A stretch of 64,000 nucleotides of DNA. Source: UBA967 sp044369905 (GTDB taxonomy: Bacteria > Verrucomicrobiota > Verrucomicrobiia > Chthoniobacterales > Terrimicrobiaceae). A model generated the notes under the pieces. That model worked only from the letters and a program-made list of their open reading frames with translations, made no database searches and was not told where the DNA came from. The position numbers and the translations under genes are program-made. This document shows, piece after piece, positions 14,919-23,956 of this stretch. Numbering within the stretch: position 1 is the first letter of the stretch; every line of letters begins with the position of its first letter. Location of the stretch: assembly GCA_044369905.1 (NCBI GenBank), contig JBILWM010000001.1, positions 1 through 64,000 of the forward strand. Reading direction: 5' to 3'.

Positions 14919-16587
14919 GGTCCATTTCACAGCCGGCGACGGCAAGGGGTGGGCGCTGGATGAGGATCTCCGGCAGATTCGAGCATCGCTCCAAGGCAAA
15001 ATCCGGGAAAGCTCGGCAGCGGCGGCACAGGTCATTCACGCGCCCTTCTGGCAAAACCTCGCCATGGTCGAACCCGGCATCTTGCGCAGGGCCTTCGTCA
15101 TCGCCCATGCCGATAATCCCCCGTTTTTCTATGTCAAACAGCCGGAGTTCGCGCTGGGGCAGACTTGGGTGGACTTGTGGGTGGCGCGTTCCACCGAGGC
15201 TCTGGAGCAATTCCAGGCGCTCGGCCTCCCGGCGGTTCACATCCCTTACACGATCGATCCCAAGTTGTTTTTTTCGATCGAGGATAAAAAGGCATTGCGA
15301 CGCGAATTCGGAATTCCCGAAGACGCCTATGTGATCGCGAATTTCCACAGGGACACGGAAGGTGCCGATTTGAAAACGCCCAAGTTTCAAAAAGCTCCGG
15401 AGATGATGGTGGCCATTCTGAAGCGCGTGCGCCAATCGGGTGCCAGCTTTCATGTCCTGCTCGCCGGGCCCCGCCGACACTGGATCAGAGCCGAACTCAA
15501 TCGCGAGAGGATTCCTTTCACTTTTGTAGGTCAGGCAGGTATCGCAGGTGATGACTTTGGAAAAAACATTCTCTCTCGCGACACACTCAACAAACTCTAT
15601 AACGCTGCGGACCTGCACTTGGTTCCCTCCCGATGGGAGGGGGGACCGCAATCTGCGATGGAAGCAGCCGCATGCCGGTTGAAGCAGTTGTGCCCGCCGA
15701 TCGGTGTTGCGAGGGACATCCTCGAGCCCATTTCGCTTTTTGAATCCGCCCCACAAGCCGCCGAAAAAATCATCGACGATATTCGCAAGAGCACGCTGGC
15801 CCCGACTGTTGAGCGGCAATTCAGCCGCTGGCACTCCTTGCATACCACGCCGACACTTGCTGCGGAATTGGTGAAACTTTACGAAGACCTGCCTTCCAAC
15901 GAGGTCTTTCAAAATAAAATCCCCGCTCAGCGCCCTTCATTTCTCGCCGCCCACATCAGTCAATTGCGTTTCACCATTCAACGGCGCACCCGAGCTCAAT
16001 CCCTTCCATCGGCCATTCGCTGGAACCACTTGGCCGGACGCAATGCGGATTTGGACGAAATCATGGACTGGGTTCGGGCTATGCTGCGGGAGTGGAATAT
16101 CACCTGCACAAACTCCAGTGATGCCCTAGTGGAAGTGGCCGGTTGGCCAATCCATGAGGCCCGGGCCTCCATTTTTCGTTTTCAATTTTTAGTCCACGGG
16201 GTGCCATTGGAAAAAATTATTCCCGGTGCCACTCTGGTGGTCCCTGCCGTGCAAGATGTGCTGAATCTTCGTATCGCGGAAATTTGGAATCCCTCCATCA
16301 CTTTGCCTGTTCCCATGAGGCCTTTGGGGGAGCCTGAAGAATGGCATATTCTCAACCCCGGCGACGCTTCCTCTTCTATTCCTGTCTGGAGGGCCTTGGC
16401 CGCCAAGCGGGCGGTTCTCTATCCCCGCAGCTCGCCTTATTTTGAGCAGGTTTTCTGGGGAGGCTTGGCTTTCGATGGTTGCCCCAAGTCTTTTCCCAAA
16501 CCGCCTGCTGGCGAAATTCTCCCGCTCATCCGCATTCCGGAGGCCGCCAGCCCGGCGGCAAATCTCCGAAAACTCCTGTCGTTTTGA
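14908..16587 (+). CDS. GT4-type glycosyltransferase with a long unknown C-terminal extension
   Basis: In this 559-residue protein the first 320 or so residues are GT-B: FREFGIP-like linker, YVIANFHRDTEGAD, HVLLAGPRRHW and the EX7E motif SRWEGGPQSAMEAAACRL near 239-256. The remaining 230 residues (from about 330) are not recognised. They contain LEKIIPGATLVVPAVQDVL and EPEEWHILNPGDASSS and may be a second catalytic or glycan-binding domain. The protein is clearly longer than ordinary GT4 enzymes of about 370-400 residues. It starts at an ATG that overlaps the preceding gene and lies 3 bases before the methyltransferase-GT2 gene. Confidence 0.7.
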   Translation: MRLKVHFTAGDGKGWALDEDLRQIRASLQGKIRESSAAAAQVIHAPFWQNLAMVEPGILRRAFVIAHADNPPFFYVKQPEFALGQTWVDLWVARSTEALEQFQALGLPAVHIPYTIDPKLFFSIEDKKALRREFGIPEDAYVIANFHRDTEGADLKTPKFQKAPEMMVAILKRVRQSGASFHVLLAGPRRHWIRAELNRERIPFTFVGQAGIAGDDFGKNILSRDTLNKLYNAADLHLVPSRWEGGPQSAMEAAACRLKQLCPPIGVARDILEPISLFESAPQAAEKIIDDIRKSTLAPTVERQFSRWHSLHTTPTLAAELVKLYEDLPSNEVFQNKIPAQRPSFLAAHISQLRFTIQRRTRAQSLPSAIRWNHLAGRNADLDEIMDWVRAMLREWNITCTNSSDALVEVAGWPIHEARASIFRFQFLVHGVPLEKIIPGATLVVPAVQDVLNLRIAEIWNPSITLPVPMRPLGEPEEWHILNPGDASSSIPVWRALAAKRAVLYPRSSPYFEQVFWGGLAFDGCPKSFPKPPAGEILPLIRIPEAASPAANLRKLLSF

Positions 16588-16589
16588 AC

Positions 16590-17969
16590 ATGGCCGATCA
16601 CCTCGAATCCCAAGAAATACCACCAAAGGAAAAGCGCGGCGCCATTGCCTATCGCAAAAAACTCGCTTTTTACCTGAACCTCATCATTCCCGCCACGGCT
16701 TCCATTCTCGAAATCGGGTGCGGCTCGGGCCGGCTGCTTTCTTTTATCAACAGCCGCCGCAAGGTCGGCATAGAAGCATCGCCCTCCCAAGCCTTGCAGG
16801 CGCGATCCTCGAACCCGGGCGCCGAAATCCATACGGGGGATGCCTGCGAACTCTCGCTGCAGGAAACCTTCGATTACATCGTCATTGCGGATACCCTGAA
16901 CCATTGCAGCGATGCGCAAGTGTTGATGCAGTCCGCGCACCGTTTCGCATCAGATTCAACAAGGGTCGTTGTGACGACTTACAATGGCCTCTGGCGTCCG
17001 GTTCTCACATTCCTTTCATGGATCGGTCTTCGAGCACACCATCCAGTTCTCAACTGGCTTTCGCCCGGGGATGTCCGGAACATCGCCGAATTAGCAGGCT
17101 GGGAGTGCATCAAAAAAAGTTCCCGGATTCTTCTTCCCGTAGAAATCCCCATTCTCTCCAATTTACTCAACCGCTGGATTGCCCCACTCCTCTCCTTCCT
17201 CTGTCTGTCTAACATTTCTATCTTCAGGAAAGCTGGTGCCCGCCTTCCGGCACCTTCGGTTTCAATTGTTATCCCCGCGCGCAATGAGGCTGGAAACATC
17301 GCGGACGCCATCCGTCGCACTCCCTCGTTCGCCGGGAATATCGAGTTTATCTTTGTGGAGGGCCATTCGAGCGATGACACATGGGCACAAATCCTCAAGC
17401 TTCAAGCCGCCCATCCTGATAAAAAAATTCTCGTAGCCCGACAGACAGGGCGAGGCAAAGGAGATGCTGTGCGGCTCGGATTTTCAATGGCCACGGGCGA
17501 CATCCTCATGATCCTGGATGCCGATCTCACAATGCCCCCCGAGGATTTGCCGAAATTTTACGAAGCCGTTGCCCATGGCCATTGCGATTTTGCCAATGGC
17601 TGCCGCCTCGTCTATCCGATGGAGAAGGAGGCCATGCAATTTCTGAACCTTTGCGCGAACAAACTTTTCGGCATCCTCTTCTCCTGGCTGCTTGGCCAGC
17701 ATGTCAAAGACACGCTCTGTGGCACGAAGGTTCTGACACGCGCGAATTACGAGGCCCTCGCGGCGAACCGTAGCTACTTTGGTGATTTCGATCCCTTTGG
17801 TGATTTCGATCTCCTTTTCGGAGCCGACAAGCTCAACCTCAAAATCCGGGATATCCCTGTGCGCTATCGTGAGCGGACCTACGGGTCCACCAATATCCAG
17901 CGCTTTCGTCACGGCATCCTCCTCTTCCGCATGGTCGGTTTCGCAGCTCGCAAGCTGCGATTTGTGTGA
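16590..17969 (+). CDS. Bifunctional methyltransferase / family 2 glycosyltransferase fusion
   Basis: In this roughly 459-residue protein, residues 25-170 form a SAM-dependent methyltransferase: SILEIGCGSGRLLSFI near 33-48, VGIEASPSQAL, then FDYIVIADTLNHCSD. A hydrophobic linker (about 180-212) leads to a DPM-type GT2 domain with SVSIVIPARNEAGNI near 222-236, GRGKGDAVRLGFSMATGD, the metal site MILDADLTMP near 306-315 and DTLCGTKVLTR. Such fusions would methylate and glycosylate a lipid-linked intermediate. The start is ATG 16590 just after the preceding stop. Its TGA overlaps the GTG of the next gene. Both catalytic cores look complete. Confidence 0.82.
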   Translation: MADHLESQEIPPKEKRGAIAYRKKLAFYLNLIIPATASILEIGCGSGRLLSFINSRRKVGIEASPSQALQARSSNPGAEIHTGDACELSLQETFDYIVIADTLNHCSDAQVLMQSAHRFASDSTRVVVTTYNGLWRPVLTFLSWIGLRAHHPVLNWLSPGDVRNIAELAGWECIKKSSRILLPVEIPILSNLLNRWIAPLLSFLCLSNISIFRKAGARLPAPSVSIVIPARNEAGNIADAIRRTPSFAGNIEFIFVEGHSSDDTWAQILKLQAAHPDKKILVARQTGRGKGDAVRLGFSMATGDILMILDADLTMPPEDLPKFYEAVAHGHCDFANGCRLVYPMEKEAMQFLNLCANKLFGILFSWLLGQHVKDTLCGTKVLTRANYEALAANRSYFGDFDPFGDFDLLFGADKLNLKIRDIPVRYRERTYGSTNIQRFRHGILLFRMVGFAARKLRFV

Positions 17970-20143
17970 GTGCGTTTATGGGGGCTTGGAACAACCGGAC
18001 AAGAATTCTATTTGCGATCACGCTTGTGGTCGTCGCTTTCGTGCTTTCGTTTCCTTTGTCTCTGGGCCTCTCGAAGCGTGCTGAAATCCAGCCGACTCAG
18101 GGAGAGGGGTATCTATTGGTATCCAAGGTGGAAGACGGCATGCCAAGGATCAGGGGAAGAGCGATGGTCCCGCCGGAAATGCCGAGCCTCCTGGAAAATG
18201 GTGTCTCCTTGGCAGTGCCCAATTCCTCCGAAAAACACATCCGCAATGGTGGATTTGGCCGCCATGCCTTCAAGGTGCGGGAAGTTTTGTTTTCCACAAG
18301 CGACGGCTCTCAGCCTGGAAATCGGCGTTACGAGGTGGTGTGGCCCTTGTGGTCGTTGCCGGAAGGCGTTTTGTTGATCTCTTGGGCGGTTGCCCTTGCT
18401 GCTTGTTTCTGGGCCTTGCGCAACTTTTCCATCCAGCCTTCGCGTTGGACCGTGCCTTTGAAAACAGCCGCCACAGCGGCTTTCCTTCTTGCTTGTCTGA
18501 TTTGGCCGAGTCAAACGGCAGCTTCTTTTTTTAACGGACTTGCCGTGCCTGCACTTTGGGCCGGGATCGTCGCGTTGTGGGCGTTGCGTCGCGGGTGGTT
18601 CGCCTGCATGGGGACGTGGCTGCTTTCTCTCGTGCCCGTTGCTGCGGCTGCCTTTGTCCACCTCGTCGAGGCCCGCTCGCAGGGATCCTTTGTGGTGGCG
18701 GGAATCGTTCCGCGCAGCGATGCGTGGCTGCACTTCATTCAAGCCATCGAAATGGCCACCACAGGCGGGACCGATTTGTTTTTCAATGGGCGTCTCATCT
18801 ATCCCGCGTTCCTTTCGTCGCTCCTCGCGCTCGCCGGGCTAAACCTCTCCATTTCCATTTACCTCTCGGTCGGCCTGGTGATGTTGGCATCCGGGGTTGC
18901 TGCCCGTTTTTTGGCCTGGAGGGCGGGATGGTTTGCTGCTTTCAGCCTCAGTCTGATTGTATGGGTTTACTTCAGGAATGACGGCTGTGGGGCCGTAATG
19001 ACTGAAAACTTTGGATTGCTCGCCGGGTTGTGTGCGCTTCCCTTTCTCGTCAAGGGATTCCATGACTCCCGTGTGCTTGTCTTCTGCACCGGCATTTTTC
19101 TCCTGGGCATTGGATTTTCTGCAAGACCTGGCGCATTGTTTCTTTTGCCGGCTCTCAGTTTGGCTGCCGGATTTCTGGCGCGCCGGCAGCAGCCTTCCGT
19201 TTGGCGATCGTTTGCATCGGTGGCTCTCGCTGCCTTTTTGGGTCTGTCGGGCCTGTTGTCCAACGGAGTTTTAACCTCGACACTTTTGCGCTGCGAGGGC
19301 GTCGCATTTGGAAACTTTGCTTATTCCCTGCATGGCCTTCTTCACGGCACGGATTGGGAGGACAGCTACTTCAAGTATCAAGGTGACACGAAACGAATCA
19401 TGCAAATCAACAGGGATCGTCTTCGTGACGATCCTGCATCTCTTGCCCGGGGCGTGGCCCGTGCTTATGGCGAGACATTTTCCCGTCGCTTTCTTTTTCG
19501 CTTCGGCCGTGAAACGAGACTTGCCGCTTTGGCAATGTTGGGATTTTGCATTGCAGGCGTTGCCGCGTGGTTTCTGAAGAGTTGGAAATCCGACGCGCCT
19601 TGGCTTACAGCCTCATTTTTGGGAATTCTGGCATCGATCCCTTTTGCGCCACCTTGGGACGCTTCCGTGCGGCCTTATGCCGTTACGATCCCCCTCCAAG
19701 CCTATCTTGCTGGATCGGGATGGATCATGCTCTGTGAGGTGGTTCGAATTGTGACTATTAAAACTCAAGGTAGAACCGCTCAGGACAACAATGTTCGTGA
19801 GGCCCCTGCCTTGGGGATCCCGGCATGTCTCTCCATTCTCATGCTTCTGTTGGCATTCGCCGGACCGTTCCTGTTCCGGTCCGAGTTGCCAAAATCCACG
19901 CACGGTGAAGTCACCTTTTTGCCAGGCGCTTCGGTCGCGGTCAGTGAAAATCCGTCGCTGTTGGCTTCGACTGTTCCAGCAGCGACATTCCGTCGCGGCC
20001 TTGCGGAATTGGCTGCATCCTACCCGGAATCGCTTGAGCAATTCGCCAACACGCCAGAAAGTTTCAGATTTGGGATATCAACACCCGATATGGAAGTGGC
20101 TCTCGTTCCTTTAGCCAATCCAGAAAAAAAAGCACAGGAATGA
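17966..20143 (+). CDS. Polytopic membrane protein, possible GT-C-type glycosyltransferase
   Basis: The 725-residue protein has about ten or more hydrophobic helices, starting with an N-terminal one (residues 13-33) and followed by a roughly 100-residue soluble loop before the second. The loop GIVPRSDAWLHFIQAIEM near 241-258, with its Asp after a membrane helix, resembles the catalytic loop of GT-C enzymes that use polyprenyl-phosphate sugars. A later YPAFLSSLLALAG supports that. The C-terminal 120 residues are mostly soluble. The GTG start at 17966 overlaps the upstream stop; ATG 17978 is possible. A flippase or polymerase role cannot be excluded. It is next to a DPM-like domain, which would make its lipid-linked donor. 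Confidence 0.6.
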   Translation: MSAFMGAWNNRTRILFAITLVVVAFVLSFPLSLGLSKRAEIQPTQGEGYLLVSKVEDGMPRIRGRAMVPPEMPSLLENGVSLAVPNSSEKHIRNGGFGRHAFKVREVLFSTSDGSQPGNRRYEVVWPLWSLPEGVLLISWAVALAACFWALRNFSIQPSRWTVPLKTAATAAFLLACLIWPSQTAASFFNGLAVPALWAGIVALWALRRGWFACMGTWLLSLVPVAAAAFVHLVEARSQGSFVVAGIVPRSDAWLHFIQAIEMATTGGTDLFFNGRLIYPAFLSSLLALAGLNLSISIYLSVGLVMLASGVAARFLAWRAGWFAAFSLSLIVWVYFRNDGCGAVMTENFGLLAGLCALPFLVKGFHDSRVLVFCTGIFLLGIGFSARPGALFLLPALSLAAGFLARRQQPSVWRSFASVALAAFLGLSGLLSNGVLTSTLLRCEGVAFGNFAYSLHGLLHGTDWEDSYFKYQGDTKRIMQINRDRLRDDPASLARGVARAYGETFSRRFLFRFGRETRLAALAMLGFCIAGVAAWFLKSWKSDAPWLTASFLGILASIPFAPPWDASVRPYAVTIPLQAYLAGSGWIMLCEVVRIVTIKTQGRTAQDNNVREAPALGIPACLSILMLLLAFAGPFLFRSELPKSTHGEVTFLPGASVAVSENPSLLASTVPAATFRRGLAELAASYPESLEQFANTPESFRFGISTPDMEVALVPLANPEKKAQE

Positions 20144-21255
20144 AGGAGGAAATCTCCAGTTTGATTCCATGGAAAATCCGCGAGGGATTTCATTCCTTGC
20201 TCAACCTGCGGAATGCACGGGTTCTGCACGAGGCGCGCTCTGCAATTCTGAGGTCGGAGAATTTGGTCATCGGTTTTGGAGGTGTTTTGGACGATGGACG
20301 CCCCGTTCACGGCGGGGCTGTGAAGTTGCTTGCACTTCGGGATGAACTGCCTTGCGACGAGCGGGAATTCTCCGTCCTTTATGCCGTCAGTAGCAGCCTT
20401 CCCCAATGCGCGGAGGCGCTCTTCAAGCTTTGCCGGGCGCGCGGCATCAAAATTCTCTGGAACCAAAACGGCGTGGGATACCCGGCTTGGGCCGGAAGGG
20501 AAAGCGAGCGGTTCAACAGGCCGATGAGGCGGCTGCGTGAAATGGCCGACTTCGTCATTTACCAGAGTCGCTTTTGCGAGGAGTCCGCCCATCGTTTTCT
20601 TGGTCCTTGCGATGCCCCCTCCGAGATCCTCTTCAATCCGGTCGATGTTGAAAAATTCCAGCCTGCGTCGTCACTCGCCTCCGATCAGCCACTACGGCTC
20701 TTGGCCGCTGGCACGCACGGCACTAGGGATCGCGTTATCCATGTCCTCGACATGCTGGCCATCTTGCGCAGAGAGGGAATCGATGCCGCTCTCACGGTTG
20801 CTGGAAGCTTCCAGTGGCCAAACGGGGAGCTTGATTTTCAAAACCAGATCGCCCGGCGAGAAGTTCAAAACCATGTGCACAGGATTGCCCGATTCTCCCA
20901 AGCCGATGCCGCGTCCCTTTACACTGCCCACCATGTTCTCATTCATCCGAAATACATGGACCCATGCCCTACGGTTGTGCTTGAGGCGATGGCGTGTGGT
21001 TTGCCCATCATCGGATCAGCAAGTGGTGGAATGCCCGAATTGGTGAGCGAGGAGTGCGGTGTTCTCATCTCTGCGACGCTGGACCACGACAAACTCCATA
21101 CGCCCACCGGAGAGGAGTTGGCTGATGCCTTGAAAAAAGCCCTTCCCCTGTTGCCTGAAATGTCCGCCGCTGCCCGTGCGAATGCCGTTGCGCGCTTCAG
21201 CATCGGTCCATGGGTCGATGCCCACCGACGAATCATGGAGCATTTGCTCAAATGA
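20140..21255 (+). CDS. Family 4 glycosyltransferase
   Basis: The 371-residue GT-B protein has an N-terminal acceptor domain (GFGGVLDDGRPVHGGAVKL near 45-63, ILWNQNGVGYPAW). A C-terminal donor domain contains LFNPVDVEKFQP near 165, LLAAGTHGTRDRVIHVLDML and the motif DPCPTVVLEAMACGLPIIGS near 271-290. In that motif the first acidic residue of the EX7E pattern is Asp. Length is normal for GT4. Its ATG overlaps the stop of the membrane protein (ATGA), and the next gene overlaps its own stop the same way. It is a likely retaining enzyme of the surface-glycan pathway. Confidence 0.87.
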   Translation: MKEEISSLIPWKIREGFHSLLNLRNARVLHEARSAILRSENLVIGFGGVLDDGRPVHGGAVKLLALRDELPCDEREFSVLYAVSSSLPQCAEALFKLCRARGIKILWNQNGVGYPAWAGRESERFNRPMRRLREMADFVIYQSRFCEESAHRFLGPCDAPSEILFNPVDVEKFQPASSLASDQPLRLLAAGTHGTRDRVIHVLDMLAILRREGIDAALTVAGSFQWPNGELDFQNQIARREVQNHVHRIARFSQADAASLYTAHHVLIHPKYMDPCPTVVLEAMACGLPIIGSASGGMPELVSEECGVLISATLDHDKLHTPTGEELADALKKALPLLPEMSAAARANAVARFSIGPWVDAHRRIMEHLLK

Positions 21256-22223
21256 ACGACAGGCCCGCCATCACGGTTTTGATGACGGTTTTCAATGGAG
21301 GCCGCCACCTTGCTCCCGCCGTCCAAAGCATCCTCTCGCAAAGCCACACCGATTTTGAATTCCTCATCGTGGACGATGCATCCACGGACGGAAGTATCGA
21401 GGCGCTGCGCTCTTTCGCGGCAGGAGATTCCCGCATCAGACTTCTTCTCAACGATCGCAATAAGGGTCAAACGGCCTGCCTCAACCAAGGTCTTCGCGAG
21501 GCAAAGGGGAGGTGGATCGCGCGTCAGGATGCCGACGATCTCTCGCTTCCGGGACGCCTTGCCTCGCAGTGGGCTGTAATTGAGTCCTGTCCGGACCTTG
21601 TTCTTGTGGGTGTGAATGGCTGGATCATCGACGAAAAAGGAACCTTCTGCGGACTCATTCATGCACCGCTGCACGACTCCGGAATCCGCTGGTCGATGCC
21701 TTTCAGGAATCCTTTCATCCACACAGGCGTCATGTTTCGAGCAGGCGAAGGCTTTTACGATGAGGAATTCAAAATTTGCCAGGATTGGGAATTCTGGAGC
21801 CGTCTCGCAGAGCGTGGACGCCTTGCCAACCTCCCGGATCGTCTGGTTGCCTACCGCCACAGCGAAAAATCCCTCTCCCACGCTTCGGCAGAGCGAACAG
21901 AAACCGAATCTGCACGAATTGTAGAGAAAATTTGGCGCTGCCAATTTAGTAGAGAAAAAATTCAACCAATTCTTCTGAAAAGTTTTAGAATAGGACTTTC
22001 CAAAAAAAATCAAAAAAGCTTCTGGAAATTCTATGAGCAGTTAAAATCAACTTGTCAGCATTGGCAAACCAAACAAGCTGAATCGGTTCACCATCTCCAA
22101 GCCGCCGGCTCCCTCTTGCCAGACGATTTACTGGCCTTTGGCAAGGAGTTTATGGCTGCGTTTATTTGCTCGCCTAAAACTGTAATAGATGCGCTTTTCG
22201 ATCTGATGAAAAAAGATAATTAA
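21252..22223 (+). CDS. Family 2 glycosyltransferase
   Basis: The roughly 323-residue GT-A protein has ITVLMTVFNGGRHLAPAVQS near residues 7-26, LIVDDASTDGS near 38-48, NKGQTACLNQGLREAKGRW near 72-90 and the metal site RQDADDLSLPGRL near 93-105. The region HTGVMFRAGEGFYDEEFKIC and the following DWEFWSRLAERG are typical of GT2 enzymes of LPS clusters. The last 90 residues are Lys-rich and the underlying DNA becomes AT-richer (after about 21900), unlike its upstream neighbours. It is the last gene of the plus-strand run begun at 8157 and meets a convergent gene after 7 bases. Confidence 0.87.
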   Translation: MNDRPAITVLMTVFNGGRHLAPAVQSILSQSHTDFEFLIVDDASTDGSIEALRSFAAGDSRIRLLLNDRNKGQTACLNQGLREAKGRWIARQDADDLSLPGRLASQWAVIESCPDLVLVGVNGWIIDEKGTFCGLIHAPLHDSGIRWSMPFRNPFIHTGVMFRAGEGFYDEEFKICQDWEFWSRLAERGRLANLPDRLVAYRHSEKSLSHASAERTETESARIVEKIWRCQFSREKIQPILLKSFRIGLSKKNQKSFWKFYEQLKSTCQHWQTKQAESVHHLQAAGSLLPDDLLAFGKEFMAAFICSPKTVIDALFDLMKKDN

Positions 22224-22230
22224 TTATTTA

Positions 22231-23298
22231 TTATAAAGCAAGATGTTTTGTAATATTCCTAACATTAGTAAAATAGTAACTATATTTAAATTTATTTAAA
22301 TAAGGAGCTTGAGTGTAATACAATGCTAAATTTTTAATCAAATCTGTTTTTTTATCGCCCTTAAAAAAAAGTTTTTTAATTCTTAAAAAATTTAATTGGA
22401 TGTTCCTGCATAATTTACTTGACTCCACAAGTGCATCCCAAATTCCAGCAAATAACTGTGAAATCCCTCCACGGAGTTTCAATAAGTGCCAAATGGATCC
22501 TCCATGGAGTGAGTAGATATGCCGCCAGATGCGAAATCTTTCCTCCCAACCATAGTAAAGCCAAGGCTTTTTATTTGCTGTAAAATGAATTATCCGGATG
22601 GGGTCTCCATTTTCTGGTAAATGCTCATGTTGCCAGTTCCATTGTTGCGGTAGAAATCCAACGCGTCTTCTCAGGAGGTAGTTAAGCAAAGTCTGATCCC
22701 ACCATTGCAGTTTTCCTTCAACCTGCTCAGCGGCTATTTGTGCAGCACCAAGAATCCCTACCTCACGCCATTTTGAAAGGTTTACGACCATGAGTCCCGT
22801 ATTGAAATAAGGAAAATCCAGTTCTTCATCGCAAAGTTGCCAAGGGCAGTCCTCCCGAAGTTTTTGAACCTTACGATCGCGGCAAACCAAAGCGAATTGA
22901 TCCTTTAAATCCCAATTCCACAAAATCATTAAGTCATTAATCACCAGCGTGTCGGCATCAAGGTATATAACCTTTTCAACATCATGCAGAATCTCAGGCA
23001 TTGCCAGGCGCGCGTAAAACATTCGAGACCCATTTGGACCGGAAGAAAAAGTCGCAAAAGATTTTTCACTTACAGGATAAAAAGTAACAGTGCATTGTTT
23101 TCTTATGGATAAACAGGAGTCTTTAATCTTATTCTTTGAGGCCTCATGGAGTCCTCCATCAAGCACATGGATCGCGACGCTGTGAGAGGTTTTCAAGTGG
23201 AGCAACGCGCTGACTAATGCAACTTGAATTCCGGCAGCAAAGTTCATGTCCCCTCCAGTTACGAGATGAACTACTTGATTTTTGAAAAATGGCGGCAT
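22231..23298 (-). CDS. Family 8 glycosyltransferase
   Basis: The roughly 355-residue protein has the GT8 pattern: QVVHLVTGGDMNFAAGIQVA at the N-terminus, FYARLAMPEIL near 105-115 and the DxD metal site VIYLDADTLVIND near 121-133. It then has FPYFNTGLMVVNLSKWRE near 164-181, WWDQTLLNYLL and the late HFTANKKPW. This family includes LPS galactosyl- and glucosyltransferases (WaaJ, GspA). The ATG at 23298 is preferred; a TTG seven codons upstream is possible. The gene runs against its neighbours, and the DNA at its 3' end (22224-22420) is markedly AT-rich with Lys/Ile/Asn-rich codons. That suggests separate acquisition. Confidence 0.88.
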   Translation of the reverse strand: MPPFFKNQVVHLVTGGDMNFAAGIQVALVSALLHLKTSHSVAIHVLDGGLHEASKNKIKDSCLSIRKQCTVTFYPVSEKSFATFSSGPNGSRMFYARLAMPEILHDVEKVIYLDADTLVINDLMILWNWDLKDQFALVCRDRKVQKLREDCPWQLCDEELDFPYFNTGLMVVNLSKWREVGILGAAQIAAEQVEGKLQWWDQTLLNYLLRRRVGFLPQQWNWQHEHLPENGDPIRIIHFTANKKPWLYYGWEERFRIWRHIYSLHGGSIWHLLKLRGGISQLFAGIWDALVESSKLCRNIQLNFLRIKKLFFKGDKKTDLIKNLALYYTQAPYLNKFKYSYYFTNVRNITKHLAL

Positions 23299-23350
23299 TC
23301 TCTGTTTAAAGCGGATCAAAAGACGGGTTATTAGAATTGACGCATTTGCT

Positions 23351-23956
23351 ATGAGAGCGACCAGAAATTTTTTTTTCTTTTTATGTGGATTTAGAATCTT
23401 GGCTCAAGATTTGCGAGATGCGATTTGGCAGGTAATACTTCGCAGTTACTGGGCCGACCGGGGATTGTGGATTCACCGCAAAGCGCTCATCACCGGATCA
23501 CGGTCGGAATCACATCTCTTTGTCGATGGACCAGCTTGGTTGGATGCGTTTTCAATTCTTGATGTTCGTGATCACCCCAAGCATCCCAGTGGAAGCGGGA
23601 GTCTCTCATTGGGAAAAAATGTTTACATCGGAGAGAAATGTAATTTGAGGGCAGGCGGAGCATCCATTTCCATTGGCAACGATGTGATGATCGCCGCCGG
23701 AGCGTCTATCTTTGCCAGTAATCATTCCATGGAAACCGGGCTTCCCATGATCAAGCAACCTTGGAATTGCGAGGGAGCGGGCGTCGTTGTCGGATCCGAT
23801 GTCTGGATAGGTTCTCGCAGCGTGCTTTTGCCGGGCTGCCGTATTGGAGATGGAGTTGTTGTAGCAGCCGGAGCTGTGGTGCGCGGGGAGGTGTCCTCGG
23901 GGGCGGTTGTTGGCGGGGTGCCTGCCAAAGAAATTCGGCGTCGAAACGGATTTTAA
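23351..23956 (+). CDS. Acetyltransferase of the left-handed beta-helix family (WbbJ/WcaF-like)
   Basis: The roughly 201-residue protein contains hexapeptide repeats from about residue 86: KNVYIGEKCNLRAG, ISIGNDVMIAAGASIFASNH, VVVGSDVWIGSRSVLLPGCR and VVVAAGAVVRGEV, ending in VVGGVPAKEI. This is the typical CoA-dependent O-acetyltransferase architecture of sugar acetylation. The His in FASNH matches the catalytic position of galactoside/maltose-type acetyltransferases. ATG 23351 is chosen because codons further upstream would run into the divergent GT8 gene. Its TAA overlaps the stop of the convergent downstream gene. Confidence 0.82.
   Translation: MRATRNFFFFLCGFRILAQDLRDAIWQVILRSYWADRGLWIHRKALITGSRSESHLFVDGPAWLDAFSILDVRDHPKHPSGSGSLSLGKNVYIGEKCNLRAGGASISIGNDVMIAAGASIFASNHSMETGLPMIKQPWNCEGAGVVVGSDVWIGSRSVLLPGCRIGDGVVVAAGAVVRGEVSSGAVVGGVPAKEIRRRNGF

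Noticed and set aside
17778..17813. Perfect 18-nt tandem duplication (FGDFDP/FGDFDL) in the methyltransferase-GT2 gene
   Set aside because: The same repeated GDFDPFGDFD sequence is, as far as I recall, a conserved part of this GT2 subfamily, so it is not a recent local duplication.
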